64,000 nt of DNA from Streptomyces diastatochromogenes. GTDB lineage: Bacteria; Actinomycetota; Actinomycetes; Streptomycetales; Streptomycetaceae. This document shows positions 33,884 through 43,652 of this stretch, in pieces. Position 1 is the first letter of the stretch; each line of letters begins with the position of its first letter. The DNA lies in NCBI GenBank assembly GCA_001418405.1, contig LIQL01000039.1:1-64000 (forward strand). The letters are read 5' to 3'. The position numbers and the translations under genes were made by a program. The notes under the pieces are model-generated. The model had not been told where the DNA came from, ran no database searches, and saw only the letters and a program-made list of their open reading frames with translations.

Positions 33884-35377
33884 ATGTCTCGTCAGTCGAA
33901 GATCGCCCTGTTCGCATCGTTGCTCACCTTGATCATCGGTCTGGTCTGCGCCGCACAGGACCAGGTGGTGGGCCGACCGCAGGCGCAGCCGGAGGCGGAA
34001 GTGGGGACCAAGGCGGGGCACGGGGCGGTGCCGGCGGTCCAGGCCGCGGGGACGTTCCGGAACCCGCTGAACACGGGTGCCGACCCGTTCCTCACCTACG
34101 CGAACGGGGCCTACCACCTCACCACCACCCAGAACGACAGCATCAAGATGTGGAGTTCGCCCTCGCTCGGCACACTGCTCGACGCGGACCCGGTCACCGT
34201 GTGGCGGGACACCGATCCCACACGCAACCAGCACATATGGGCGGCCGAGTTCTACCGTTTCGGAAACCGCTGGTACATGTACTACACGGCCGACGACGGC
34301 GTGGACGAACACCACCGGCTGTACGTCCTGGAGTCGGACGCCGACGACCCGGCCGGGCCGTACCACTTCAAGGCGAGGCTGACCCCGCCCAACCACGCGA
34401 ACGACTTCGCCATCGACCCGAGCGTCTTCCAGCACAACGGCAAGCTCTACCTGGCCTATTCGGGACTCAACCCCTACCAGCACAACGGCCTGAACATCGC
34501 CCCGATGTCCAACCCGTACACCGTCTCCGGGGACGCGGTGGCCCTCAAGGCCGACGGGGGCTGCCCGGAAGTCCGGGAGGCCCCCGAATTCCTCAACCGC
34601 AACGGCCGTACCTGGCTGACGTACTCGACCTGCGACACCGGCAAGCCCGACTACCAGCTGTGGATGCTGTCCCTGCCGGACGACGCCGACCCCTTGAAGC
34701 CCGCCGACTGGCAGCAGCACCCCGGACCGGTCTTCGGCCGCAACGACGCCAAGGGGGTGTACGGCCCCGGCCACCACGCCTTCTTCCGGTCACCCGACGG
34801 CACCCAGGACTGGATCGCCTACCACGCCAAGTCGACCTCGGCGTACACCTACGGCAACCGCACGACCCGGGCCCAGCCGATCGGCTGGCATGCGGACGGC
34901 AGTCCGGACCTGGGCCGGCCGCTCGCCGCGGGCGCCTCGCAGGCCCTGCCTGCCGGCGACCCGGGCAACGGCAACTACTGGATCAACGACGACGGCCGTT
35001 CGAGCGGGCCGGGCCAGGTCTCCTACCAGGGTGCCTGGAACTCGGGCAAGGGGTGCGCGGCCCAGTGCTTCTGGGGCGACGACCACTGGAGCGACCGGAC
35101 GGGCAACACCGCGACCTTCACCTTCACCGGCACCCGCATCGCGCTGCTGTCCGTACAGGACACCGGCAACGGCATCGCCGCCCTCAGCGTCGACGGCGGC
35201 CCCGAAAAGCGCGTCGACTTCTACGCCTCGCCCCGGACTGGCGAGACACTCCAGTACCTCAGCCCGCGGCTGCCTTCCGGCAAGCACACCCTGCGCGTCC
35301 GGGTCACCGGGGAACACGGCGCACCGTCCACCGGATCCTTCGTGAGCGTGGACCGGGCCGAGGTCTACACCAACTGA
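33884..35377 (+). CDS. Secreted GH43-family glycoside hydrolase with C-terminal beta domain
   Basis: 497 residues. A signal peptide is present (MSRQSKIALFASLLTLIIG, to about residue 25), without lipobox. The five-bladed propeller shows the GH43 catalytic pattern: ADPFLTYANGAYHLT (base Asp), FAIDPSVFQHNGKLYL (pKa-modulating Asp) and EVREAPEFLNRNGRTWL (acid Glu). The usual substrates are arabinans or xylans. Residues 365-497 form a beta-rich carbohydrate-binding-like domain. ATG 33884 follows AAGGAAG. It is likely regulated by the AfsR-like protein through the repeats upstream. Confidence 0.88.
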   Translation: MSRQSKIALFASLLTLIIGLVCAAQDQVVGRPQAQPEAEVGTKAGHGAVPAVQAAGTFRNPLNTGADPFLTYANGAYHLTTTQNDSIKMWSSPSLGTLLDADPVTVWRDTDPTRNQHIWAAEFYRFGNRWYMYYTADDGVDEHHRLYVLESDADDPAGPYHFKARLTPPNHANDFAIDPSVFQHNGKLYLAYSGLNPYQHNGLNIAPMSNPYTVSGDAVALKADGGCPEVREAPEFLNRNGRTWLTYSTCDTGKPDYQLWMLSLPDDADPLKPADWQQHPGPVFGRNDAKGVYGPGHHAFFRSPDGTQDWIAYHAKSTSAYTYGNRTTRAQPIGWHADGSPDLGRPLAAGASQALPAGDPGNGNYWINDDGRSSGPGQVSYQGAWNSGKGCAAQCFWGDDHWSDRTGNTATFTFTGTRIALLSVQDTGNGIAALSVDGGPEKRVDFYASPRTGETLQYLSPRLPSGKHTLRVRVTGEHGAPSTGSFVSVDRAEVYTN

Positions 35378-35591
35378 GACCGTCCGACGGCCCGACCGCC
35401 CGCGGCGGGTCGGTGACCGGGCGCCGGGTGCCGCCGCGGACCCGCGCCGAGGCGTCGAGAGCTCCGAACCGGAGGCTCACCCGAACTCGCCGTGCCGCAC
35501 CACCCGTTCTGTGCCGCAGCACCCGCTCTGTGCGGCCCGTTCGTGCTATTCGCGCGCCCCGAGCGGTGATTTCCCGTCGCTGCCCGGGGTC

Positions 35592-36330
35592 GGCGGCGAG
35601 GCGTCGCCCGACCATCCAACGCCGCCTGCCGGACGGCTCCTACCTGGCCCGCCCGGCCGTCCCCTACCGGGCCGGGCACCGCTACGGCACGCTGCCGGTA
35701 CGCGTGATCGAGGCGCGGATCACCGTCACCCTCGCCGACGCTGCCACCCGGCGTGAACCGTGGCGGCTGGTCACCAGTCTGCTCGATCACGAGCGTCATT
35801 CAGCCGGCGAGCTCGTGGAGCTCTACCACCCCCGGTGGCAGGTGGAGACCACCTACTTCTCGATCAAGGCGACCATGCTCGACGGCCGCGTCCTGCGCTC
35901 GCGAAGCGTCCCGGGCCTGGATCAAGAGGTCTACGCGCTCCTGGCGACCTACCAGGCGCTCATCCGCACCGCGGCCGACGCGTTCTCCACCCGGCCGGGT
36001 CTGGCCATGGAGCGGATCAGCTTCACCGTTCTGCTGCGGGCCGCCGCCGATCAGGTCACCACCGCCACCGGTATACACGCCAGCCGGTATACACGCCGCC
36101 GGGCCCGACCCCTTGCTCGGACCGATCGGCCGGATGGTCCTGGACAACCTGCTGCCCACCGCGCGGCGCCAGCGCGTCAAGGCCCGCAGCCGCAAGAACC
36201 CAACGAGCAAGTACCGGCCGAACGCAGGAAAACACCCGCAAACCACCCAGACCTACGCCCTTTCTGTCGAGATCCACGTCATGGAAGACGGACTTGCATC
36301 ACGCCTCCGCCGGTAAACGCAACGGCGTTG
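35592..36330 (+). mobile_element. IS4-like insertion sequence remnant, copy 1
   Basis: Only the C-terminal half of the transposase remains: RRLPDGSYLARPAVPYRAGH, then PWRLVTSLLDHERHSAGELV and ELYHPRWQVETTYFSIKAT (DDE region with the Glu of YHPRWQVET). A 16-base tandem duplication CCGGTATACACGCCAG at 36068-36097 throws it out of frame; the correct C-terminus resumes in another frame (RQRVKARSR, QTTQTYALSVEIHVME). The right terminal repeat is at 36315-36330. The left end is missing. The copy ends 6 bases from the response regulator stop. Confidence 0.75.
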
Positions 36331-36335
36331 AAGTC

Positions 36336-37001
36336 CTAGTTGTATTCGAACCAGGTCAGGATGGCCTTCACCCGGCGGTTGTCCTCGCCGGAGGGCATGC
36401 CGAGTTTCAGGAAGACGTTCCCCACGTGTTTGGCCACGGCGGCGCCCGAGAGGAACAGCTCTGCCGCGATCTCCGGGTTGGAGCGGCCTTCGGCCATGAG
36501 GGCGAGCACCTCCTGTTCGCGGGCCGTGAGCCGGGCGAGCGGGCCCCGCGGCGGGTCGGCGCGGGTGACGTGGCGAACCACCTCGGGGTCGATCACCACT
36601 CCGCCGCCGGAGACCGTCTCGACGGCCCGCAGGAAGTCCGCCACTCTGCCCACCTTCTCCTTGAGCAGGTAGCCGACTGCCCCGTCGGCGCCCGGGCCGT
36701 TCAGGAGTTCGCGCACGTACGGGCCCGTGACGTAGGCGGAGAGGACCAGTACCGGCAGGTCCTGGTGCCGCGACCGAATGTCGATCGCGGCCCGGAGTCC
36801 GTCGTCGGTGTTCCCGGGCGGCATGCGAACATCCGTGATCACCAGGTCGGGGGCGGCTCCGGCGGCGGTGAGGTCGTCGACAGCGGCGACCAGTTCGTCG
36901 GCGTCCTCGCATTCGCGGATCACGTCGTGGGCACTGGAAACCAGGATCTCCCGGATTCCGGCGCGTATCAGCAGACTGTCGTCCGCCAGGATGATTCTCA
37001 C
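36336..37001 (-). CDS. NarL/LuxR-family response regulator
   Basis: 221 residues. The receiver domain has DD at 7-8, phospho-acceptor Asp in LVITDVRMP (about residue 57) and the Lys in YLLKEKVG. The C-terminal LuxR helix-turn-helix is LTAREQEVLALMAEGRSNPEIAAELF. GTG 37001 follows AGGAAA. Partner of the kinase upstream (36-base gap). The two-component genes are divergent from an ABC exporter, DUF4097 lipoprotein and PBP, a layout typical of envelope-stress modules. Confidence 0.9.
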   Translation of the reverse strand: MRIILADDSLLIRAGIREILVSSAHDVIRECEDADELVAAVDDLTAAGAAPDLVITDVRMPPGNTDDGLRAAIDIRSRHQDLPVLVLSAYVTGPYVRELLNGPGADGAVGYLLKEKVGRVADFLRAVETVSGGGVVIDPEVVRHVTRADPPRGPLARLTAREQEVLALMAEGRSNPEIAAELFLSGAAVAKHVGNVFLKLGMPSGEDNRRVKAILTWFEYN

Positions 37002-37037
37002 AATCGATTTCCTATCGCTTTTCCCTGTCGAATTCCG

Positions 37038-38204
37038 TCACCACGGGGGTTGGGTCGGGGCGGATGCCACGACCTCCGTTCCGCCGCCCGGCGGGCTGAT
37101 GATTTCGAGGTTCCCACCGACGCTTCGCATCCGCTCACGCAGCCCGGAGAGCCCGGATCCGGTGCTGATCCGCGCGCCGCCGGCGCCGTCGTCGGCCACC
37201 CGGACGCGGACGCCGCTCTCGGTGCACCGCATCTCGATCCGGGCGCTCCCGACGCCCGCGTGCTTGGCGATGTTCGTCAGGGCCTCGGAGACCGTGAAGT
37301 ACACGGCCGTGGCGATCGGCGAGGAGAGCCAGGCGTCCGTACCGGTGCTGGTCAGTTCGACCTGCAACGGTGATCTTGCCACCAGTTCCCGGACGGCGGC
37401 GATGAGACCGAGATCGCTCAGTTCGCTGGGGTGGATGTCGCGCACCGTCTCCCTCAGCCGTTCGAGCGCGCGCTCCGCCTGGGCCTGGGCCTGGCGGGCC
37501 AGCTGGACGATCCGTTCCTGGTCGGTGGCCGTCGCTGCGGCTTCCAGGATTCCCAGGCGCATGACGAGGGCGACGAGTTCCTGCTGGGCGCCGTCGTGCA
37601 GGTCACGCTCGATGCGCCGGCGCTCGTTCTCGAAGGCCGCCGTCAGCGAGGCCCGGCTGGCGCGGAGTTCCTCCAGTTTCGCGAGCAGGTCGGGGTTCCG
37701 GCTCCCCGAGAAGGCCCGCAGGAGCAGGTCGCGGAGCAGGGAGATGCCGGCCAGCGCGCCCACGGTGACCGCACCGAGGGCGATTCCCGCGGGCACCGCC
37801 ACGAGGGTTTCCCACAGGGCGGCCGGGGTGAACGGGCCGACTTTCGCGGCGATGCCGAAACCCCAGAAGACGGGGGAGAAAACCAGCGCCAGAGTGCCGA
37901 AGAATCCGAAGAAGCCCACCAACAGCGAGAGCGCGGACAGGAGCGCGGCGGTGACGAACACGGGGAGGTCGGTCCTCCACACCGACCGTGCCCGCAGCCG
38001 ACCGGCCACCCACTGCGGCCAGCTGCGGTCGGCGGGTCGCAGCGGCATCGTCCGGACTCCACACCACTGCGCCCTGGAGCGGTCCAGTTCGGCCACCACC
38101 GGAACCGAGACCGGCGCAGCGAGAACGGAAATCAGGAGAATCGGAAAGGCGGCCGCTGCGACGAATTCGGTCAGTATCCTCCGGGCAATACGAATCTGCG
38201 CCAT
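37038..38204 (-). CDS. Sensor histidine kinase (HisKA_3 type)
   Basis: 388 residues. About four membrane segments occur at residues 10-35 and 80-150. The dimerisation/phosphorylation motif is FENERRRIERDLHDGAQQEL with the phosphorylated His near 200. The ATPase domain shows YFTVSEALTNIAKHAG (N box) and VADDGAGGAR then GSGLSGLRERM (G boxes). ATG 38204 is preferred over TTG 38210. It is cotranscribed with the response regulator and divergent from the ABC transporter genes, which it probably controls. Confidence 0.9.
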   Translation of the reverse strand: MAQIRIARRILTEFVAAAAFPILLISVLAAPVSVPVVAELDRSRAQWCGVRTMPLRPADRSWPQWVAGRLRARSVWRTDLPVFVTAALLSALSLLVGFFGFFGTLALVFSPVFWGFGIAAKVGPFTPAALWETLVAVPAGIALGAVTVGALAGISLLRDLLLRAFSGSRNPDLLAKLEELRASRASLTAAFENERRRIERDLHDGAQQELVALVMRLGILEAAATATDQERIVQLARQAQAQAERALERLRETVRDIHPSELSDLGLIAAVRELVARSPLQVELTSTGTDAWLSSPIATAVYFTVSEALTNIAKHAGVGSARIEMRCTESGVRVRVADDGAGGARISTGSGLSGLRERMRSVGGNLEIISPPGGGTEVVASAPTQPPW

Positions 38205-38239
38205 GATCAAAATTTTCGCACAGTTCGGATCGGTCGGGC

Positions 38240-38257
38240 GGTAGATCCAAGTCTACC
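38240..38257. promoter_or_regulatory. Inverted repeat between the kinase and ABC genes
   Basis: GGTAGA-TCCAAG-TCTACC, perfect 6+6+6, midway between the divergent starts. It is a candidate site for the response regulator. A second dyad GTGCA...TGCAC is at 38269-38285. Confidence 0.5.
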
Positions 38258-38315
38258 TCCAATAGCAGTGCAGGCACCCGTGCACTCCACTGCCCGGCCC
38301 TGCTTTCCTTGATTC

Positions 38316-39095
38316 ATGCCATTTTCCACTACCGCTCCCGTGGCGTGCATTCGTTTGCGCGGCCTTCGGACGGAATTCCCCATTCCCGGCCGCCGGGGCG
38401 AGACGACGCGTGTCCTGCACGACATCGACCTGGAGATTCCCGAAGGCCAGCTGACCGCCGTCGTCGGCCCCTCCGGTTCGGGCAAGTCGACGCTCCTGCT
38501 TTGCACGGCCGGGCTGGAGCGGGCGACCGCGGGGTCCGTCGAGATCCTCGGGACGGACGTCCGCTCACTCAGCCCCCGCAAGCAGGCCGCGTTCCGCAGC
38601 GAGAACATCGGCTTCGTCTTCCAGGAGTACAACCTCGTCAGCTCGCTGACGGTCGAGGACAACATCGCCCTGCCGGCGCGGCTCGCCGGCCGCCGGGTGC
38701 CCAGGGCGCGGGTCGAGGACGCCATGGCGCGGCTCGGCATCGCCAAGCACGCGCGGCGACGCCCCGACCGCCTCTCCGGTGGCGAGCGCCAGCGCGTCGC
38801 GGTGGCCCGGGTGGTGGCGAACCAGCCGCGGATCGTCTTCGCCGACGAGCCGACGGGTGCGCTCGACCTCAAGTCGGGTCATGTGGTGCTCGACTGGCTG
38901 CAGGCGCTTCCCGCGCAGGGGAGCACCGTGCTCATGGTCACCCACGACCCTCATGCGGCCGCGCGGGCCGATCAGGTCGTGGTGATGGGGTCCGGGCGGG
39001 TACACGCCGTCATCCCCGGTGGCGACTCCCGCGCGGTGGGCGACGCCGTCCTCGCGGCGCAGTCGGCGGACGAAGCGGACGGGGAGGAGTCGTGA
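38316..39095 (+). CDS. ABC transporter ATP-binding protein (MacB/LolD type)
   Basis: 259 residues. Walker A is VGPSGSGKST near 50, Q-loop FVFQEYNLVS, signature LSGGERQRVAVAR and Walker B RIVFADEPTGALD with H-loop VTHDP. The sequence following the Walker B and the partner FtsX-like permease place it with antimicrobial-peptide/lipoprotein exporters. ATG 38316. It overlaps the permease start by 4 bases (GTGA). Confidence 0.92.
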   Translation: MPFSTTAPVACIRLRGLRTEFPIPGRRGETTRVLHDIDLEIPEGQLTAVVGPSGSGKSTLLLCTAGLERATAGSVEILGTDVRSLSPRKQAAFRSENIGFVFQEYNLVSSLTVEDNIALPARLAGRRVPRARVEDAMARLGIAKHARRRPDRLSGGERQRVAVARVVANQPRIVFADEPTGALDLKSGHVVLDWLQALPAQGSTVLMVTHDPHAAARADQVVVMGSGRVHAVIPGGDSRAVGDAVLAAQSADEADGEES

Positions 39096-40432
39096 TCCGG
39101 CTCGTGCTGTCGGACATCCGCCTGCAGGCGTCGATGTGGTGGTGGACGCTCCTGTGCGCCACGGTCGGCGCGGCGTGCTCGGCGGGCTCGGCCATCGCGA
39201 TGTTCACCGCCGTCTCGGCGGCGCGGGCGGCGGGTGACGCACGGATGGTCTCCGCGTCGATCGCCCTCGGCGGCAACATCGTCTTCTTCACCGTGCTCGC
39301 CGCCGTGGGCATCGTCGCCTCCTCGGTCGGTCTGACGCTGACGACCCAGCGGCGCGAGCACGCCCTGTGGGTGATCCTCGGGATTCCGCGCCACCGGGTC
39401 AGGTTCATCCTGCGGACGGAGATGGTGGTGCTGGGCGCGGTGGCCGGCGCGCTGGCCGCACCGCTCGCCCTGCTGGTCGCGGGTGTCGCCCTCGCACAGT
39501 GGAAGGGGAGGGGTCTCGAACTGCACGGGGCCTCGGTCGGGTTCCGGTTCTGGTACGTCGGCGTGAGCGTGCTGTTCGGACTGGTTCCGTGCCTGCTCGG
39601 GGGCTGGGGCGTCACCCGGCGGGCCGCCAGGACGCCGGAGATGCGCGCCTTCCGGGACTTCTCCGATCCCCCGGCGCGGCCGGGCGTAGCCCGCGGTGGC
39701 CTCGCCCTGTGCCTGCTCGCCGGTGTGGTCGGGATGTGGGTCCCCGGCCTGGGCCTCGAACTCAAGGGCGGGCTCGCCCAGCGGACGGCCTTCGCGTTCG
39801 CCGGGAACCTCTTCCTCGTCTGCCTGCTGCTGCTGATGGGGCCGTGGGTGCTCACCCCGCTGATGAAGCTCTGGACGGCGCTGGTGCCCTCGCGCGGCGT
39901 CGCCTGGCACCTTGCCGTGCAGTCGTGCCGGGCCCGCGCGACGAGGAGCGTCACCACGGTGCTGCCCTTCGCGCTCTCCCTGTCGTTCGTCGGCCTCTTC
40001 ATGGTGATGGGGAAGGTCATGCCCGGAGGCAGCGCCGGGCTGGACGACATCCTGGTCGTGCTGGGCTGGGTCTTCGTCGTGTCCTGGGTCGGGGGCCTCG
40101 CCGTGATCGCCCTCGTCGGGCGGGAGCGCGCCCGTGACTCCGCCGTCGTGACGGTGGCCGGTGCGCGGCCGGGCGTGGTCACCCGGTCGATGGTCTACGA
40201 GGGGGCGATCTACGCGGGGACGGCGATCGTCTTCGGCGCGCTGTTCGTCGCCGTGTCGAGTCTCACCATCGCTCTGGGAGCCCGGATCGACGTCGTCCGC
40301 GTCCTGGCGGGCCTCCCGTGGGCCACGCTCGGGGCGCTCGCCGCCGGGACGCTGGTCACCACCTGCCTCGCGCTGGTCCTGCAGGCGGCCCGGGTGTCGC
40401 GCACGGTCGCGGTCCGGGCGCTGCGCTCGTGA
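39092..40432 (+). CDS. ABC transporter permease, FtsX-like
   Basis: 446 residues with eight to nine membrane helices and two FtsX-like domains. RREHALWVILGIPRHRVRFIL is the conserved intracellular loop that couples to the ATPase, and VTVAGARPGVVTRSMVYEG its second copy. GTG 39092 follows GGAGGAG. It works with the ATPase just upstream; likely exports or senses an envelope-active compound. Confidence 0.88.
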   Translation: MIRLVLSDIRLQASMWWWTLLCATVGAACSAGSAIAMFTAVSAARAAGDARMVSASIALGGNIVFFTVLAAVGIVASSVGLTLTTQRREHALWVILGIPRHRVRFILRTEMVVLGAVAGALAAPLALLVAGVALAQWKGRGLELHGASVGFRFWYVGVSVLFGLVPCLLGGWGVTRRAARTPEMRAFRDFSDPPARPGVARGGLALCLLAGVVGMWVPGLGLELKGGLAQRTAFAFAGNLFLVCLLLLMGPWVLTPLMKLWTALVPSRGVAWHLAVQSCRARATRSVTTVLPFALSLSFVGLFMVMGKVMPGGSAGLDDILVVLGWVFVVSWVGGLAVIALVGRERARDSAVVTVAGARPGVVTRSMVYEGAIYAGTAIVFGALFVAVSSLTIALGARIDVVRVLAGLPWATLGALAAGTLVTTCLALVLQAARVSRTVAVRALRS

Positions 40433-40484
40433 ACCGGGGTGCGGGAATCCACACCACCATGTTCGTTGACGAAGGAAGAATTCG

Positions 40485-41252
40485 ATGGAACCGACCACGC
40501 GCACGCTTCTCGCCTTCGGCGGAGCCGCGCTCCTCGGCCTCGCCGCCACGGCCTGTACCACGGACGGCGCATCGGCCGGCGCGACCGTGGAATCGAAGTC
40601 CTTCGACTTCGCCGGTGGCAGCCTGACCGTCAACTCCGGGTCCGCCGACCTCGCGTTGGTGGCCGCCGACATCGAGGGCGTTCAGGTGGAACGACGGGTC
40701 AGCGGCAGGAAGGTTGGCGGGGAGGTGGGGTCCGGCTGGCAGCTCGAAGGGGGCACGCTCACACTCTCGCTGGACTGCACGGGGATCTCGGTGGACTGCG
40801 GCGCGAAGTACACCGTGAAGGTCCCGCGCGCCGTCGCCGTCACCGCCGAGAGCGGCAAGGGGCGCATCGAGGCCACCGGCTTCACCGCGGACTTCTCGGC
40901 CAGGACCGCCGGCGGCGACGTCCGGTTGTCGGACCTCCACGGAGCCAAGCTGGCCCTGGAAGGCGGCGACGGAAGCATCGAGGGCGACGGGATCTCCGCC
41001 CGGTCCGTCAGCGTCACGTCGCGGAACGGCAACGTCGACCTGGGCCTGGCCGCCGTGCCCGACCTGGTCGACGTGCAGAGCAGGGACGGCGACGTCGAGC
41101 TGGGCCTGCCGGAATCGAAGTACGCGGTCCGCACGGCCGCGAAGAAGGGCGACGTCACCGTGAACGTCGCGCAGGACGACGCGAGCGGCCATTCCGTGGC
41201 CGTCCGGACCCGCAACGGCAGCATCGCCATCGGCACGGGCGGGAAGTCCTAG
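40485..41252 (+). CDS. DUF4097-type beta-solenoid lipoprotein
   Basis: 255 residues. A lipoprotein signal is seen: hydrophobic GGAALLGLAATACTTDG, lipobox Cys24. The mature part consists of repeated short strands with DG turns (SRNGNVDLGLAAV, SRDGDVELGLPES, RTRNGSIAIGTG), typical of DUF4097 adhesin-like beta-helix proteins. It follows the ABC genes and is probably anchored outside the membrane. Such proteins are often in the regulon of LiaRS-like systems. Confidence 0.82.
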   Translation: MEPTTRTLLAFGGAALLGLAATACTTDGASAGATVESKSFDFAGGSLTVNSGSADLALVAADIEGVQVERRVSGRKVGGEVGSGWQLEGGTLTLSLDCTGISVDCGAKYTVKVPRAVAVTAESGKGRIEATGFTADFSARTAGGDVRLSDLHGAKLALEGGDGSIEGDGISARSVSVTSRNGNVDLGLAAVPDLVDVQSRDGDVELGLPESKYAVRTAAKKGDVTVNVAQDDASGHSVAVRTRNGSIAIGTGGKS

Positions 41253-41316
41253 CCGCCGCGCAGCAACCAGGCCGGAAGCGTTCGATCGAGCGCGAAAGTC
41301 GAACAGGAAAGAACGA

Positions 41317-42963
41317 ATGTCAAGCAACTCCCTCTCCGGAATCACGACACCTCGGGTACGGCGGCGTACGGCCCTGGCGCTCGCCGCGTCGATGACGGCT
41401 GCCGTGGCGATGACGGCGTGCTCCCACAACTCCACGGACAACTCAGCCTCTCCGGCACCGGGTGCTGCACGGGTAAGCGCCGACCTGCAGAAGCTCATGA
41501 GTACCGCGCCGTGGTCGTCGGGCCAGTGGGGCCTGCAGGTCGCCGATCTGCGGACGGGGAAGGTCGTCCAATCCAAGGGCGCCGATTCTCAGTTCATGAC
41601 CGGTTCGACGGCCAAGACCTTCGCGGTCAGTGCTGCGCTCGATGTCCTGGGTGACGACCATCGCTTCCGTACGCCCGTGGTGCATTCGGGTACGGTCTCC
41701 GCGGACGGGCGGCTCTCCGGCGATCTCATCCTGGTCGGGAGCGGCGATCTGGCACTCGGTGGGCGGACCACCGCGTCAGGCGGACTGGACGTCCCCGACT
41801 TCGACCACTATGACGCCAACGCCGTACCCGGCATGGCGACCATCACCGAAGAGGATCCGCTGGCGGGTGTCAACGAGCTGGCTCGGCAGGTCGCGGCCAG
41901 TGGAGTCCGCCATGTCGACGGCGACGTGGTGATCGACAACCGACTCTGGGATCCGGTGTCGATCGGCGGGGTGCCGGTCACTCCGACCATCGTCAACGAC
42001 AACCTGATCGACGTGCTCATCACGCCGGGCGCACCCGGCGAGCCAGCCAAGGTCGACTGGCGCCCGAAGACGGCCGCCTTCGGCGTCGACGCGCAGGTGA
42101 CGACCACACCCGCCGGAAGCAAGCCGACGGTGACGACCGAAAGCGTGAGTCCTGGTCATATTCGGGTCCGAGGTTCCGTGCCCGCGGACGTGAAGGCTCC
42201 CTTCGTGACGACCTACCAGGTTCCCGACCCGGCGGCGTTCGCCCGCACCGTCCTCATCGAGGCACTCGCCAGAAACGGCGTCAGCGTATCCGCCCCCTCG
42301 CTGGGAGCGAACCCCGACAGCAAGCTTCCTCCGTCGGCGGAAGTGAGCTCGCTGCCCGTATCGGCGACCTACACTTCTCCGCCCTTCAAGGAGTACGCAC
42401 AGCTGATCAACAAGGTCAGCCACAATCTCGGGGCGAACCTTCTGCCGCCGCTGATGGCAGCACACAACGGGCAACGAACCTATGCGGACGGCATGAAGAT
42501 CGAGAAGGAGTTCCTCGCTCACTCAGGTGTGGATCCGAATTCAGTGAGCCTCGTCGACGCCCAGGGCCTCCCCGGCGACAAGGCGACGCCGACTGCCCAG
42601 GTGGCGCTGCTGCGGCACCTGGCACGACAGGACGACTTCGACGTCTTCTACGACTCCATGCCGAGCATGGGCGTCGACGGTTCGCTTGCCGACGTCATCG
42701 AGCGCACCGATCCCGCCGCAGGACACATCCGTGCGAAGACTGGCACCCTGGTCAGTTCCTACCAGGGCAAGCTGGCTCTCGGCACGAAGGCGCTCGCAGG
42801 CTATATCGATGCGAAGGACGGCCGCCGCTACGCCTTCGCGATCTACGTGAACAACATTCCGGTGCCCAGTGACTCCGTGAGCGATGCCATCGACCTCGCG
42901 CTCAAGGCCAACAAGCAACTGGGAGCGATGGCCGCCACCATCTACAAGTCGCCCAAGGCGTGA
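41317..42963 (+). CDS. D-alanyl-D-alanine carboxypeptidase/endopeptidase (PBP4, S13)
   Basis: 548 residues. A lipobox is visible in AVAMTACSHN (Cys35), so it is probably a lipoprotein. Penicillin-binding motifs: SxxK as GSTAKTF (Ser97, Lys100), SxN as VSHNLGANLL, and KTG as RAKTGTLVSSYQGK. It trims peptidoglycan stem peptides. Base composition is a little less G+C-rich than in its neighbours. It follows the DUF4097 gene by 64 bases in the same direction; a dead IS copy lies 40 bases downstream. Confidence 0.88.
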   Translation: MSSNSLSGITTPRVRRRTALALAASMTAAVAMTACSHNSTDNSASPAPGAARVSADLQKLMSTAPWSSGQWGLQVADLRTGKVVQSKGADSQFMTGSTAKTFAVSAALDVLGDDHRFRTPVVHSGTVSADGRLSGDLILVGSGDLALGGRTTASGGLDVPDFDHYDANAVPGMATITEEDPLAGVNELARQVAASGVRHVDGDVVIDNRLWDPVSIGGVPVTPTIVNDNLIDVLITPGAPGEPAKVDWRPKTAAFGVDAQVTTTPAGSKPTVTTESVSPGHIRVRGSVPADVKAPFVTTYQVPDPAAFARTVLIEALARNGVSVSAPSLGANPDSKLPPSAEVSSLPVSATYTSPPFKEYAQLINKVSHNLGANLLPPLMAAHNGQRTYADGMKIEKEFLAHSGVDPNSVSLVDAQGLPGDKATPTAQVALLRHLARQDDFDVFYDSMPSMGVDGSLADVIERTDPAAGHIRAKTGTLVSSYQGKLALGTKALAGYIDAKDGRRYAFAIYVNNIPVPSDSVSDAIDLALKANKQLGAMAATIYKSPKA

Positions 42964-43003
42964 TGGGCAGCCCGAGCAGGTGATCGATTCAGCAGCCGGA
43001 GAC

Positions 43004-43545
43004 CAACGCCGTTGCGTTTACCGGCGGTGGCGTGATGCAAGTCCGTGTTCCATGACGTGGATCTCGACAGAAAGGGCGTAGGTCTGGGTGGTTTGCGGGT
43101 GTTTTCCTGTGTTCGGCCGGTACTTGCTCGTTGGGTTCTCGCGGCTGCGGGCCTTGACGCGCTGGCGGCGCGCGGTGGGCAGCAGGTTGTCCAGGACCAT
43201 CCGGCCGATCGGTCCGGGCAAGGGGTCGGGCCCGGCGGCGTGTATACCGGCTGGCGTGTATACCGGTGGCGGTGGTGGCCTGATCGGCGGCGGCCTGCAG
43301 CAGAACGGTGAAGCTGATCCGCTCCATGGCCAGACCCGGCCGGGTGGTGACCGCGTCGGCCGCGGTGTGGATGAGCGCCTGGTAGGTCGCCAGGAGCGCG
43401 TAGACCTCTTGATCCAGGCCCGGGACGCTTCGCGAGCGCAGGATGCTGCCGTCGAGCATGGTCGCCTTGATCGAGAAGTAGGTGGTCTCCATCCTCGTCG
43501 TCAGGGACTTGACCAGTCGCCGAACAGCCAAACGCAACGGCGTTG
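43004..43545 (-). mobile_element. Internally deleted IS4-like element with intact ends, copy 2
   Basis: 542 bases flanked by perfect 16-bp inverted repeats CAACGCCGTTGCGTTT (43004-43019) and AAACGCAACGGCGTTG (43530-43545). The minus strand codes a short transposase start (MRLAVRRLVKSLTTRM) joined to the C-terminal half from ETTYFSIKATMLDGS onwards; most of the catalytic domain is missing. It shares the 16-base tandem duplication with copy 1, so both derive from one defective parent. It could be moved only by a transposase in trans. Confidence 0.8.
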
Positions 43546-43652
43546 ACTTCGAAGCACACCCCCGACGACCTCAATGCGCCCGATGCGACGGCCATGACGA
43601 ACCCCCCTCACTCCGCGGAATCTCCGGGCTGCGCCGCCCCGAACGGCGCCCC

